Notes under the pieces: model-generated | Seen by the model: the letters and a program-made list of their open reading frames with translations, nothing else | Told to the model about the DNA's origin: nothing | Databases searched by the model: none | Source of the DNA: Alphaproteobacteria bacterium | GTDB lineage: Bacteria; Pseudomonadota; Alphaproteobacteria; Rhizobiales; Beijerinckiaceae | Reading direction: 5' to 3' | DNA: 33,257 nucleotides | Assembly: GCA_021325385.1 (NCBI GenBank) | Contig: JAJPHH010000178.1 | Location: 1-33,257 of the forward strand | Position numbers and translations under genes: made by a program | In this document: positions 11,802 through 20,744 of the stretch, piece by piece | Position numbering within the stretch: the stretch's first letter is position 1 | Layout of the letters: each line of letters begins with the position of its first letter

Positions 11802-12185
11802 GGAATTCGAAAGCGAGACCTCGGGGGCGGATCGAAGCCGTCGCGCGGCGGCGCAGATTCGATGCGGCTTCTCAGAGCTTTTGCTTTTAGAGACATCCCG
11901 CTTTCATTGCGAGCGAAGCGTAGCGTGGCGTTGCCGGGACGCCATGGTCTTCGCCATCCGCCAAACGCCGCGGAACGTTGGTCGATGAGCGTCAGCGTCG
12001 ACGATTGGCGCGCCAGGTCGAAGCTGCCGCAAATGGCTTCGGGTCAGGCCTTTCGCCTGACCTACGCTGATAACGTCATGCCAGTGGCCTCGATCGGCGG
12101 GCCCTTTTCGCGCCGGCGCGTTTTTCGCTCATGCCCGACTTCGGTCTAAAAGCCTGACTTGAGAACCGCAGCGAAGGCTCGCTCG
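11802..12185. other. Gene-free stretch with repeat remnant and a small hairpin
   Basis: No convincing gene. An open frame at 11862-12149 has no recognisable motif, codon pattern or ribosome site. At about 11904-11920 sits CATTGCGAGCGAAGCGTAG, a one-arm copy of the repeat seen complete at 27413-27505. At 12042-12062 GGTCAGGC and GCCTGACC form an 8-bp stem with a 5-base loop, not followed by T residues on either strand. The promoter of the minus-strand LysE-family gene must lie near 11802-11860, but no clear boxes are visible. Confidence 0.5.
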
Positions 12186-13538
12186 TCAGGCGGCGACGCC
12201 GTGGAGATCATAGGCGTCGGCGCGTTCGACTTTGACCGAGACGATGTCGCCTGGCCGCAAGGGGCGGCGCGAGGCGATATGGACGACGCCGTCGATTTGC
12301 GGCGCGTCGCCCATGGTGCGGCCCTGGCCGCCTTTTGGGCCGCCCGCGTCGACGATCGCCTCGACGCGCTTGCCGATCTTGGCGGCGAGGCGCTTGGCGC
12401 TGATCGCCTGCTGGCGCGCCATGAAACGCTTCCAGCGCGCCTCCTTCTCTTCGTCCGGGACTTGCGGCAGGCCGAGATCGTTGGCGGCGGCGCCGGCGAC
12501 GGGCTCGTATTTGAAGGCGCCGACGCGGTCGAGCTTCGCTTCGTCCAGCCAGTCGAGCAGGAAAGCGAAATCCTCCTCGCTCTCGCCGGGAAAGCCGACA
12601 ATGAACGTGGAGCGGATGGTCAGATCCGGGCAGATTGCCCGCCACGCCCTGATCCGCTCCAAGGTCTTTTCCTGATTGCCGGGCCGGCGCATGGCCCGGA
12701 GCACGGCCGGCGCGGCGTGCTGGAAGGGCACGTCGATATAGGGCAGGACCTTGCCCTCGGCCATCAGCGCCACGACCTCGTCGACATGCGGATAGGGATA
12801 AACATATTGCAAGCGAATCCAGGCGCCAAGCGAGCCAAGCTCGCGCGTAAGATCAAGAAACTTGGCGCGCACCTCGCGGCTTTCCGCGCCGCGTCGCCAC
12901 GAGCTCGCCGCGTAGCGCAGATCGACGCCATAGGCGCTGGTGTCCTGGGAAATGACGATCAGCTCCTTGACGCCGGCTTTGACCAGCTTCTCGGCTTCGC
13001 GAAGCACGTCGGCGGCCGGCCGCGAGACGAGGCCGCCGCGCAATTTCGGGATGATGCAGAAGCTGCAACGATTGTTGCAACCTTCTGATATCTTTAAATA
13101 GGCATAGTGGCGCGGCGTAAGCTTGACGCCGGTTTCGGGGACCAGGTCCAGGAACGGATCGTGCGGCGCAGGCGCCGCCTCGCGCACCGCCGCCATGACG
13201 CTTTCATAGGCCTGAGGGCCGCTGATCGCGGCGACGCCTGGGAAGGTCGCGCGAATCTGCTCAGGCTCGGCGCCCATACAGCCGGTGACGATCACCTTGC
13301 CGTTTTCGGCCATGGCCGCGCCGATCGCCTCGAGCGATTCGCGTTTGGCGCTGTCGAGGAAGCCGCACGTGTTCACTACGACCGCGTCGGCGCCGGCATG
13401 GTTGCGGGCGAGTTCGTAGCCCTCGGCGCGCAATCGGGTGATGATCCGCTCGCTGTCGACCAGCGCTTTAGGGCAGCCGAGCGAGACAAAAGAAATGCGC
13501 GGCGCCGCCTTTGGCGGGGCCTCGGTCTTGATGGTCAT
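12186..13538 (-). CDS. rimO: Ribosomal protein S12 methylthiotransferase RimO
   Basis: Radical-SAM enzyme that adds a methylthio group to the conserved aspartate of ribosomal protein S12. The N-terminal cluster cysteines are visible at 22 ([12 protein letters not shown]), 58 ([10 protein letters not shown]) and 87 (VTGCMG). The radical-SAM triad is CNNRCSFC at 154, 158 and 161. [12 protein letters not shown] and YVYPYPH distinguish RimO from the tRNA enzyme MiaB. The C-terminus is a TRAM domain. ATG 13538 gives 450 residues, the usual size, starting shortly before [14 protein letters not shown]. The frame remains open to 13661, but that extension is not conserved in character. It is a single-gene unit, divergent from the GGDEF-EAL gene with 212 bases between. 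Confidence 0.95.
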   Translation of the reverse strand: MTIKTEAPPKAAPRISFVSLGCPKALVDSERIITRLRAEGYELARNHAGADAVVVNTCGFLDSAKRESLEAIGAAMAENGKVIVTGCMGAEPEQIRATFPGVAAISGPQAYESVMAAVREAAPAPHDPFLDLVPETGVKLTPRHYAYLKISEGCNNRCSFCIIPKLRGGLVSRPAADVLREAEKLVKAGVKELIVISQDTSAYGVDLRYAASSWRRGAESREVRAKFLDLTRELGSLGAWIRLQYVYPYPHVDEVVALMAEGKVLPYIDVPFQHAAPAVLRAMRRPGNQEKTLERIRAWRAICPDLTIRSTFIVGFPGESEEDFAFLLDWLDEAKLDRVGAFKYEPVAGAAANDLGLPQVPDEEKEARWKRFMARQQAISAKRLAAKIGKRVEAIVDAGGPKGGQGRTMGDAPQIDGVVHIASRRPLRPGDIVSVKVERADAYDLHGVAA

Positions 13539-13750
13539 GCCGGTCGATTGCCATGTGGCGGCGCTTCGCGCAACCGATCGCCGCTTCCAGCCTATTAACG
13601 CCTCCTTAGCTTTGCCGCCAAGTGCGGCGGAACGAAAGCAAGATTGCGGCGGTTGGTCCATCGCCGTACTTTCATCGGACGCCGACGCAAGAGCTTATTA
13701 ACGCGGCGCGCCTAGGGTTAACCGCGCTATTCGCGTTTTTGGTCATATGA

Positions 13751-16099
13751 ATGAACAAGCTCAGAGGTAGGATCGCCAAGCCCGCATTTGCGACGCTGGA
13801 GGTGGAGACCAAGGCCGATTCGACGCAGAGCGAAACCGCTCGGCTGCGCGAAGAGGTCGAGCGCTTGCGGCGCCTGCTTGAGGAGCAGGCGCGAGAGCGG
13901 GTCTCTTTGCAAGCCCTGATCGATTCAGTTCCCGATTATCTCTGGGTCAAGGACGTCGACAGCAATTTCGTCATCGCCAATAAGGCGGTCACCGACGACA
14001 ACCGCACGCCCGAGCGCACCAGCCTGATCGGGATTAACGATTTCGCCATGCATCCGCGCGAGCGGGCGCAGAAATTCTTCGACGCCGAGCAATATGTCGT
14101 GCGGACAGGGCAATCGGTCGTCGATATCGAAGAGATGATCGTCAATACCGAGGGCTTTTCGCGATGGCTGCTGACGACCAAGACGCCGCTGCGCAACGAG
14201 CGCGGCGAAACCGTCGGCGTCGTCGGCATTTCCCGCGACATTACCGAGCGCAAGAAGGCCGACGCGCTGCGGGCCGGGGAAGCGCGGATCCTCGAAATGA
14301 TCGCCATGAACGCGCCGCTCAAGGACGTGCTTGACGAATTGATGCGGGTCGCGGAGGCGCAGCTTCAGGGAATCGTCTGCTCGACCTTGCTGCTCGACGA
14401 AGACGGCGTTCATCTGCGCGACGGCGCCGGGCCCAGCCTCGATCCAGCCTATCGCCGGGCGATCGACGGCGTCGCGATCGGTCCGAAAGTCGGCTCCTGC
14501 GGCACGGCGATGCATCGCCGCGAAAGCGTCATCGTCACCGATATCGACAGCGATCCGCTCTGGGCCGATTATCGCGACCTCGTCCGCCCCTACGGCTATC
14601 GCTCGTGCTGGTCGACGCCGATCCTGTCGCATCAAGGCGCGCCGCTCGGCGCCTTCGCGATGTATTCGAAGGAGGTCCGCGCGCCGAGTGCGGGCGAGAT
14701 GCGCCTCGTCGCCGCCGCGACCCGGCTCGCCGGCATCGCGATCGAGCGGCGGCGGGCCGAAGAGCGCATCCAATTCATGGCGAATCACGACGCGCTGACC
14801 GGCCTGCCCAATCGCGCGCTGCTTCGAGACCGTTTGCAGCAGGCCATGCATTTCGCCGAACGGTACGACCGCTGGGCGACCCTCGCCCTGATCGACATCG
14901 ACAATTTCAAGCTGGTCAATGACAGCCTCGGCCACGGCGCCGGCGATGAATTGTTGAAGATCGTCGCCCAGCGCCTCGTCAATTGCGTGAGGCAGACCGA
15001 TACGGTGGTGCGGCTCGGCGCCAATGAATTCGCGGTCCTGCTGATCGATCAACCCAAAGACGCCGAGCTCGTCGCCGAGGCCGTGCAGCGCTTGCGCGAG
15101 GCGATCGGCGCAACGGTCGGGATTTCCGGCCACGTCCTGCAAGTGACGTCGTCGATCGGCCTCGCCAATTATCCGAAAGACGCCAGCGACGTCGATACGC
15201 TGCTCGCCAACGCCGGCTCGGCCATGTACCGGGCCAAAGAAAGGGGGCGCGACAATTTCCAGTTCTACACGCCCGAACTTAACGCGAAGGCGCACGAGAA
15301 GTTTCTGCTGCAGGAGGAGCTGCGCAAGGCGCTGGAGCGGCAAGAATTCATGCTGCTCTACCAGCCGCAGGTCGATTTGCGCTCGGGCGCGATTTTCGCA
15401 GTCGAAGCCCTCATCCGCTGGCGTCATCCGGAAATGGGGACTGTGCCGCCGGACAAGTTCATTCCCGCGGCCGAGGAGAGCGGCCTCATCGTCGCGATCG
15501 GCGATTGGGCCCTGCGCGCGGCGTGCAGACAGAACAAGGCTTGGCAGGATTCCGGGCTCGCGCCGATCGTCGTCTCGGTCAATGTTTCAGCGCGCCAGTT
15601 CAGGGAGAAGAATTGGGTCTGCCAGATCGTCGCGGCCCTGGAGGAGAGCAAGCTCGAACCGAAATATCTCGAGCTGGAGCTGACCGAGAGCCTCATCATG
15701 CAGGACGTCGAACAGGCGATCGCGACGATGAAGCAGTTGCAGAGCCTCGGCGTCCAGCTCTCGATCGACGATTTCGGCACCGGCTATTCGAGCCTGAGCG
15801 CGTTGAAGACGTTCCCCGTGGCGCGGCTGAAGATCGACAAATCGTTCGTGCGCGATCTGCCGCACGACGAGAACGATCGGGCGGTGGCGACGGCGGTGAT
15901 CTCGCTCGGCCAAAAGCTGAATCTGCGCGTCATCGCCGAAGGCGTGGAGACCGACGCGCAGATGGCGTTCTTGCGCGACAACAATTGCGACGAGATGCAG
16001 GGCTATCTGTTCTCGAAGCCCGCTCCCCCGGCCGAAATCGCCACGATGCTGAAGCGCCCGAAATTCTTGCGGCCGTTGACGCGGCGCATGGCGGGCTGA
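13751..16099 (+). CDS. PAS-GAF-GGDEF-EAL protein, probable c-di-GMP phosphodiesterase with degenerate GGDEF
   Basis: A 782-residue cytoplasmic signalling protein without membrane segments. A coiled coil (about residues 25-55) leads into a PAS domain (about 55-167, ending GVVGISRDITERKKAD). A GAF domain follows (about 178-335, with GSCGTAMHRRESVIVTDI), then GGDEF (about 343-503) and EAL (about 515-765). The GGDEF signature reads GANEF at 423-427: Asn replaces the acidic third residue needed for metal binding, so diguanylate cyclase activity is unlikely. The EAL site looks complete: EAL 552-554, SVNVSARQ, ELTES, D673-D674 in DDFGTGYSS, KIDKSFV and EGVET. I infer that it degrades c-di-GMP in response to a ligand sensed by PAS or GAF. 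ATG 13751 is preferred to ATG 13747, which is out of frame. Confidence 0.92.
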   Translation: MNKLRGRIAKPAFATLEVETKADSTQSETARLREEVERLRRLLEEQARERVSLQALIDSVPDYLWVKDVDSNFVIANKAVTDDNRTPERTSLIGINDFAMHPRERAQKFFDAEQYVVRTGQSVVDIEEMIVNTEGFSRWLLTTKTPLRNERGETVGVVGISRDITERKKADALRAGEARILEMIAMNAPLKDVLDELMRVAEAQLQGIVCSTLLLDEDGVHLRDGAGPSLDPAYRRAIDGVAIGPKVGSCGTAMHRRESVIVTDIDSDPLWADYRDLVRPYGYRSCWSTPILSHQGAPLGAFAMYSKEVRAPSAGEMRLVAAATRLAGIAIERRRAEERIQFMANHDALTGLPNRALLRDRLQQAMHFAERYDRWATLALIDIDNFKLVNDSLGHGAGDELLKIVAQRLVNCVRQTDTVVRLGANEFAVLLIDQPKDAELVAEAVQRLREAIGATVGISGHVLQVTSSIGLANYPKDASDVDTLLANAGSAMYRAKERGRDNFQFYTPELNAKAHEKFLLQEELRKALERQEFMLLYQPQVDLRSGAIFAVEALIRWRHPEMGTVPPDKFIPAAEESGLIVAIGDWALRAACRQNKAWQDSGLAPIVVSVNVSARQFREKNWVCQIVAALEESKLEPKYLELELTESLIMQDVEQAIATMKQLQSLGVQLSIDDFGTGYSSLSALKTFPVARLKIDKSFVRDLPHDENDRAVATAVISLGQKLNLRVIAEGVETDAQMAFLRDNNCDEMQGYLFSKPAPPAEIATMLKRPKFLRPLTRRMAG

Positions 16100-16234
16100 A
16101 AGCGAGAGACTTTTGGGTCGTCCTGGGCGACGCGAAGCGACACGTCCGGGCTGCGCCCCATGATGGTTAGCGTGCTCGGCTTCGCTTCCCGCAACCGTCT
16201 CGATTGCGACAGCGATCGAGGCCAGAGGCCGCGT

Positions 16235-17062
16235 TCACACCGTCCCGCCCAGTTCGTCCGAGAGCTCCTGCAGCTCCTTGTCGCCGGCCATCATCGTTTG
16301 CAAGGCGTCGAGCTTGATCTCCGACTTGGCGAAAGTGCCGAGCGTGCGACCGCGATTGAGGATCGTGAACCGGTCGCCCACTGCATAGGCGTGGCGGACA
16401 TTGTGGGTGATGAAGATCACGCCGAGGCCTTTGGCCCGCACCTGGCGGATGAATTTCAGCACCATCGAGGTTTGCGCGACGCCCAAAGCCGAGGTCGGCT
16501 CGTCGAGGATCAGAACCTTGGCGCCGAAATGAACGGCGCGCGCGATCGCCACGCATTGGCGCTCACCGCCTGAAAGGGTGCCGACCGCCTGTTGCGGATC
16601 GCGCACGTCGATGCCGATGCGCCGCATTTCTTCGCGCGCGATCCTGTCGGCATGGGCCATGTCGATGAAGGCGAACGGTCCGAGCCGGCCCTTCACGGGT
16701 TCGCGCCCCATGAAGAAATTGCGCGTGATCGACAGGAGCGGGATCATCGCAAGATCTTGGTACACGGTGGCGATGCCGCGATCGAGCGCTTCGCGCGGAC
16801 TGGCGAAGGCGACCGGCTCGCCCTCGACCAGAAATTCGCCGCTTGTCGGCCGATGCACGCCGGACAGAGTCTTGATCAGCGTCGATTTACCGGCGCCGTT
16901 GTCGCCGAGCAGACAGAGGACCTCGCCGGCCATCACTTTCATCGAGACGCCGGCAAGCGCCACGACCGGCCCGAACGTCTTGACTATATCGCGCACTTCG
17001 ATCAGGGGCGGCCGCCCATTCGCGACGGCCGCGGCATTCGCGCTTTGCTCCGTTGCGGTCAT
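16235..17062 (-). CDS. Sugar/polyol ABC transporter ATP-binding protein (CUT2 type, single domain)
   Basis: ATPase of 275 residues energising the adjacent permease. Walker A is GDNGAGKST, the signature is LSGGERQ, Walker B is [11 protein letters not shown] and the switch histidine is in FITHN. Unlike the double-domain RbsA/MglA ATPases usual for this transporter class, it has one nucleotide-binding domain, as in the fructose FrcA type; the partner is therefore presumably a homodimer. ATG 17062 lies 5 bases after the permease stop codon. A GTG at 17071 would overlap that stop by four bases and is an alternative start. The open frame continues far upstream through the permease gene in another frame and is not coding there. 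Third gene of the binding protein-permease-ATPase unit. Confidence 0.9.
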   Translation of the reverse strand: MTATEQSANAAAVANGRPPLIEVRDIVKTFGPVVALAGVSMKVMAGEVLCLLGDNGAGKSTLIKTLSGVHRPTSGEFLVEGEPVAFASPREALDRGIATVYQDLAMIPLLSITRNFFMGREPVKGRLGPFAFIDMAHADRIAREEMRRIGIDVRDPQQAVGTLSGGERQCVAIARAVHFGAKVLILDEPTSALGVAQTSMVLKFIRQVRAKGLGVIFITHNVRHAYAVGDRFTILNRGRTLGTFAKSEIKLDALQTMMAGDKELQELSDELGGTV

Positions 17063-17067
17063 GGTCG

Positions 17068-18198
17068 TCACCGTCCGCTCACGACCCGTCGCCGGATCAG
17101 ATTGTTGAACAGAACCGCGATCAACAGCATGGCGCCGAGAAAGACGCGGAACCAATCGTTCGGCGCGCCGGTGAACAGGATGCCCATCTGCACCACGCCG
17201 AAGATCAGCGCGCCGAGGCAAGCGCCGATCACCGAGCCATAGCCGCCGGTGAGCAGGCAGCCGCCGATGACTGCGGCAATGATCGCCTCGAACTCCTTCA
17301 GCAAGCCGCGATCGGAGGCCGCCGAACCGAATTCGAAGACTTCGCAGGCTGCGAAGACCGTCGCGCAGAAGGCGGTAAGCATGAACAGCGACACTTTGAC
17401 CACGCCGACCGGCACGCCGACATTGCGCGCCGCATTGGGGTCGCCGCCCGAAGCGAAGATCCAATTGCCGAAGCGGGTCCTGGCCAGAACGATATGGCCG
17501 AGGATCGCGATGACCAGGGCCCAGACGATGACCATCGGCACGCCTTTGACGGCCGGCTCGCCATTACGCAGCGTGCCGATGACGTCGTGATCGGCGAGCC
17601 AGGAAAAGAACGATTGGCCGATCCACCCGGAAAACAGAAAGCCGACAAACGTCCCTTCCGCCGCCTCCTTCACGCCGCCGACAATGGTGCGGTTCGTGAA
17701 TAGGATCGACAGCGCGATCGTCAGGCCCCGCAAAATATAAAGCGAGGCGAGGGTGACGATGAAGGACGGCAAGCCGGTGCGGATGACCAGATAGCCATTG
17801 ATGAAGCCGATCAGCAGCGCGCCGGCGAAAGCGAAAATCACGCTCAGCGTGATCGGCCAGTGGAAGACGATGGTCGGCAGCGCGATCATCATGCCGGCGA
17901 AGCCGATCATCGAGCCGACGGAGAGATCGAACTCGCCGGCGACCATCAGCAGCGCGGCGCCGACGGCGATGATCATCAATTGCGCGCTGACCGTCGTCCA
18001 ATTGAGGACGCCGTCGGCGGCGAACATGCCGGTGCCGTGCGCGGCGAAGGCGAAGAAGAGGAAGACGAGCGCGGCGCCGGCTGCGGCGCCGAGCTCCGGC
18101 CGCGAGAGGAGGCGACGGAAGCCGGATTGCGGCTTGAGCCGTTCGTCGCCAGACGCGGCGGGATTGACGACGAGGTTGGCGCTGGCGCCCTCGGTCAT
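17068..18198 (-). CDS. Sugar/polyol ABC transporter permease (RbsC/FrcC-like)
   Basis: Inner-membrane channel of a CUT2-type importer. The 376 residues have about ten hydrophobic helices after a 35-residue polar N-terminus. Family-typical segments include [54 protein letters not shown] and [25 protein letters not shown]; in BPD_transp_2 permeases the GGN/GGD.NAARxxGI region contacts the ATPase. An insert of about 60 residues between helices ([25 protein letters not shown]...) makes it longer than RbsC. It sits 144 bases downstream of the binding-protein gene, with a hairpin in the gap, and is coupled closely to the ATPase gene. Confidence 0.92.
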   Translation of the reverse strand: MTEGASANLVVNPAASGDERLKPQSGFRRLLSRPELGAAAGAALVFLFFAFAAHGTGMFAADGVLNWTTVSAQLMIIAVGAALLMVAGEFDLSVGSMIGFAGMMIALPTIVFHWPITLSVIFAFAGALLIGFINGYLVIRTGLPSFIVTLASLYILRGLTIALSILFTNRTIVGGVKEAAEGTFVGFLFSGWIGQSFFSWLADHDVIGTLRNGEPAVKGVPMVIVWALVIAILGHIVLARTRFGNWIFASGGDPNAARNVGVPVGVVKVSLFMLTAFCATVFAACEVFEFGSAASDRGLLKEFEAIIAAVIGGCLLTGGYGSVIGACLGALIFGVVQMGILFTGAPNDWFRVFLGAMLLIAVLFNNLIRRRVVSGR

Positions 18199-18272
18199 GA
18201 CTGATCCCTCATTGGACGGTTTCTTCGCGCTGTGCGGTTCGCTCGCGGACGACCCGCCGCCGCCTTCGCTAC

Positions 18273-18300
18273 GCCTCTCCCCGCATTTGCGGAGAGAGGC
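18273..18300. repeat. REP-like hairpin between binding-protein and permease genes
   Basis: GCCTCTCCCCGC (18273-18284) pairs with GCGGAGAGAGGC (18289-18300) with a single C-A mismatch and a 4-base loop. Such CCTCTCCCCGC...GGGGAGAGG palindromes are dispersed in many Rhizobiales genomes (from memory). In this position a hairpin can protect the upstream binding-protein message and lower permease/ATPase expression, as in other importer operons; that role is inference. Confidence 0.6.
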
Positions 18301-18342
18301 GGTTCGCCTGGCGCGCTCGGTTTAGCGAGCGCCGCTCTCCGC

Positions 18343-19296
18343 TTACCGGTATTCGCCGGCAAGCTTCTGGACGAGGCCGATCGTCTTCTTGGTCACGAAG
18401 CCCGGGCCCGTGTTGATGTTATTGGCCGGAATGACGCCGTAGCGCGCATATTCGGTGAGGAGCACGACCGGCAGATAGCCCTGCAAGTACGGCTGCTGAT
18501 CGATCGCCGATTCCATGATCCCGTCCTTGATCGCCTGGGCGATGTCGCTGTCGAGGTCGAAGGAGATGAAGCTCTTGAACTTGCTGGCCGAGCCGGTGTC
18601 GCGCAAAAGCTTGATGGTCGGATCGGCGGAGTTCGGGCCGAGCGTCAGAAGGCCATCCGTATCCGGATGGGCTGTGAGGTACGCCTTGACCTTGTTATAG
18701 ACGCCGGTCGGGTCCAGGCCGGAATCGAGCATCTGGTCGCCGAGCTTGACGCCCAAGCCGTCGGCGTAGCCCTGGCAGCGCTCCACCGACGCGGTGTTGG
18801 TAATGTAGTGATTGACGCACAAGAATTTGGTCACGCCGGCGGCTTTCGCGCGCTCGCCGGCGCCCTTGCCGGCGTCGTATTCCGGCTGGCCGATATGCAT
18901 CAACGCGCCGAGTTTCTTCGATTGCTCGGCCGTGCCGGAATTCACCGTGATGACCGGAATGCCTTTGTCGACCGCGCCTTTGATCGCCGATTCGAGCACG
19001 TTGTAATCGGCGATCGTGGTGATGATTCCGGTCGGGTTCGAGGCCGTCGCCTGCTCGATGATGCGCGCCATGTCGGCGATGTCGCCGGTCGACGGGTTGC
19101 GGTACTCGACCTTGACGCCGAGATCGTGCTCGGCGTTCTTCAGCGCGTTCTTGATCGTGTTCCACCACGAATCCGAATCGGGCGCATGGCTGACGAAGAC
19201 GAAGCGCTCGCCCGCCGCTTGCGCCGGGCTGAAAGCGCAGGCGAACGGCAAAGCTAAAGCCGCCGCCAGTAAGGTCCTACGAACGAGGGTGATCAT
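18343..19296 (-). CDS. Sugar/polyol ABC transporter periplasmic substrate-binding protein
   Basis: Periplasmic receptor of the importer, 317 residues, in the RbsB-like (Peripla_BP_4) family. The signal peptide is RRTLLAAALALPFACAFSPAQA with cleavage near residue 27. The mature start, ERFVFVSHAPDSDSWWNTIKN, is the first beta strand and ligand loop. Other fold markers are GIITTIADYNVLESAIKGAVDKGIPVITVNSG and GLLTLGPNSADPTIKLL. The ligand is not deducible by eye: RbsB-like proteins bind pentoses, hexoses, inositols or AI-2. ATG 19296 has GGGAGG a few bases upstream; the frame also contains a TTG at 19299. First gene of the transporter unit, with a promoter and two palindromes upstream. Confidence 0.93.
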   Translation of the reverse strand: MITLVRRTLLAAALALPFACAFSPAQAAGERFVFVSHAPDSDSWWNTIKNALKNAEHDLGVKVEYRNPSTGDIADMARIIEQATASNPTGIITTIADYNVLESAIKGAVDKGIPVITVNSGTAEQSKKLGALMHIGQPEYDAGKGAGERAKAAGVTKFLCVNHYITNTASVERCQGYADGLGVKLGDQMLDSGLDPTGVYNKVKAYLTAHPDTDGLLTLGPNSADPTIKLLRDTGSASKFKSFISFDLDSDIAQAIKDGIMESAIDQQPYLQGYLPVVLLTEYARYGVIPANNINTGPGFVTKKTIGLVQKLAGEYR

Positions 19297-19370
19297 CAAA
19301 CGTCCTCCCTTATCGGCGGCGCGCCATCGCGTCCGCTCTGAATCATGGGGCCTGGGCTCGGAGGGCCCTC

Positions 19371-19393
19371 TTCATTCCGCCGAACGGAATGAA
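19371..19393. promoter_or_regulatory. Inverted repeat in the transporter leader, candidate operator
   Basis: TTCATTCCG (19371-19379) and CGGAATGAA (19385-19393) are perfect 9-bp arms around 5 bases. It lies downstream of the likely transcription start of the binding-protein gene, between the promoter and the start codon, where a repressor could block elongation. It shares the ATTCC/GGAAT half-site with the palindrome at 19416-19429. Confidence 0.45.
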
Positions 19394-19411
19394 TAGTCTA
19401 ATTTTCTCGTT

Positions 19412-19447
19412 GATTGGAATTTTTATTCCGCGACGCGCTTTTGTCAA
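19412..19447 (-). promoter_or_regulatory. Candidate promoter and overlapping operator for the sugar/polyol transporter
   Basis: On the minus strand TTGACA (plus positions 19442-19447) is a perfect -35 box. A -10-like AAAAAT or TAAAAA follows after 17 or 16 bases. The -10 region lies inside the 14-base palindrome GGAATAAAAATTCC (19416-19429). A repressor bound there would block polymerase. The LacI-family gene next door is the obvious candidate regulator. The spacer also contains AAGCGCGT, one mismatch from the LacI-family core AANCGNTT. Confidence 0.5.
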
Positions 19448-19520
19448 GGACAAACTCGGGCAGCGATTCTGGCGCCGGCGGAAAACGTCGCCCTGGCTCT
19501 CACCAGCGAATTGCGAAGGA

Positions 19521-20549
19521 TTACGGCGGCAGATTTTCAGGGCAATACAGCGTGAAGGGCACCGCGCCGCGCGGGCGGGCGCTCCAGAAGGGGCCTTCCA
19601 GACCGACGCTTTCGAGCGCGATTTCCAGCGCGAGGCGCGCCTGCTGGCCGGGATTTTGATCGATCGCCAGCGCCATGACGCCGTCTGTCAGCAATTGGCG
19701 GGTCGTCTCGTCGAGCTCGTGGCCGACAAAGATCGGCTTGCGGCCGAGGCTTTGAAGCGCTGCGGCCACGGCCCGATGCGCGCCGCCAGTATTGTAGAGC
19801 GCGACGCAGGTCGGGTGGCGTCGCAGCGCTTCCCTGACCACCAGCTCCGATGTCGGGCCATCGTCGCGGCCTTCGAGGATTTCGGCGACGGCCAATTGCC
19901 GCGGCGCGGCGGCGAGAGAATCTCTGAACCCGGCGATCCGCGCGGCGTGGGCGTGGAACGTGACATGATTGCAAAGGACGAGAACCGGCCCCGCGGCGTC
20001 GATCATCCGGTCGACGAAATATCCGGCGGTGCGTCCGGCTTGGTAATGGTCGATGCCTGCGTAGAACCGGCGTTTGGATTTCGGCAGGTCGGAGACGATC
20101 GTGATCGTCGCGACGCCTCGAGCGGCGTTGGCGGCGACGGCTTTGTGGATCGCCTCATGTTCGAGCGTATAGACGATGATCGCGTCGGCGCTTGAGCTGC
20201 GCATCACGCGCGCCATTGTCTCCGGTTTTTCGTCGGCGAGAAGGGTGCGCTGGACGACGATCGAGCGTTCGAAACCGGCCGCCAGGCGCCGAAACTCTTC
20301 GTTGAGGCGGGCGAAGAAGGGCAGCTCCGGCCGCGTCAGCAGAATCTCGATGCGGACGATCCGACGATGCGGGGTCGGCAGGATTCGCTTCAGGCGAAGG
20401 TCGCGCGCCGCACCGAGCACGCGGAGGCTCGTCTTGAGGCTGACGCCGCCGCGCTCGTTAAGCACGCGGTCGACGGTGGCGACGCCGACCCCGGCGCGTT
20501 TCGCCACGTCGAGCAGGGTGGCGGATCGGCTTTTGGTCTTCGCGGCCAT
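19521..20549 (-). CDS. LacI family transcriptional regulator
   Basis: DNA-binding repressor of 342 residues. The N-terminal helix-turn-helix, TLLDVAKRAGVGVATVDRVLNERG (about residues 11-34), has the LacI hinge-helix region behind it. The rest is an RbsB-like effector domain (VCNHVTF-type strands, ADAIIVYTLEHEAIHKAV, YAGIDHYQAGRTAGYFVDRM). Variants with VDRVLN in place of VSRVLN occur in sugar/inositol regulators of this family. It lies 224 bases upstream of the importer's binding-protein gene on the same strand and is divergent from the oxygenase operon, with candidate operators in both flanks. I infer that it controls both units in response to the imported compound or a product. Confidence 0.9.
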   Translation of the reverse strand: MAAKTKSRSATLLDVAKRAGVGVATVDRVLNERGGVSLKTSLRVLGAARDLRLKRILPTPHRRIVRIEILLTRPELPFFARLNEEFRRLAAGFERSIVVQRTLLADEKPETMARVMRSSSADAIIVYTLEHEAIHKAVAANAARGVATITIVSDLPKSKRRFYAGIDHYQAGRTAGYFVDRMIDAAGPVLVLCNHVTFHAHAARIAGFRDSLAAAPRQLAVAEILEGRDDGPTSELVVREALRRHPTCVALYNTGGAHRAVAAALQSLGRKPIFVGHELDETTRQLLTDGVMALAIDQNPGQQARLALEIALESVGLEGPFWSARPRGAVPFTLYCPENLPP

Positions 20550-20585
20550 GCGGATTTCCGGTCGCGGCGGAGCCTACCGCCGAAA

Positions 20586-20640
20586 TTGATGGAAAACCAT
20601 CAAAATCGTCGAAACGCTTGCTCGGCGCCGCTTCTATAAA
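20586..20640. promoter_or_regulatory. Divergent regulatory region with palindrome and LacI-type core
   Basis: TTGATGGAAAACCATCAA at 20586-20603 is a perfect 7-bp inverted repeat with a 4-base centre. Nine bases further, AAACGCTT (20612-20619) fits the LacI-family operator core AANCGNTT, with outer GC pairing at distance. TATAAA at 20635-20640 may be the -10 box for the oxygenase operon; no convincing -35 is seen. This 148-base interval separates the LacI gene from the divergent oxygenase gene, so it is the natural place for the regulator to bind. Confidence 0.5.
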
Positions 20641-20651
20641 AGGAGCGCCCG

Positions 20652-20744
20652 ATGAGCGGAAAAGCGGGCGCCAGGACGAAGGCGCGAGGAGCATTGGATG
20701 ACAGTCGCAGTCATCAACCGGGACTACAGCCTGACCGGCGATGA
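20652..20744 (+). CDS. Possible 30-codon upstream ORF overlapping the oxygenase start
   Basis: ATG at 20652 has an excellent AAAAGGAG 6 bases upstream (20638-20645) and reads 30 codons (MSGKAGARTKARGALDD...) to TGA at 20742-20744, in a different frame from the oxygenase that starts at 20698. It could be a leader peptide or a translational coupler, or it may be accidental, since the oxygenase has its own good ribosome site. The peptide is basic and has no known motif. Confidence 0.25.
   Translation: MSGKAGARTKARGALDDSRSHQPGLQPDRR

Noticed and set aside
12042-12062. Possible intrinsic terminator (8-bp stem)
   Set aside because: No T-run on either strand and not close to a gene end; kept only as a remark on the gap.
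11862-12149. 95-codon frame in the gene-free stretch
   Set aside because: Overlaps a dispersed-repeat remnant; no ribosome site, no motif and a composition unlike its neighbours.
18232-19257. 341-codon plus-strand frame over the binding-protein gene
   Set aside because: Antisense to the receptor gene, which has a signal peptide, fold motifs and a ribosome site.
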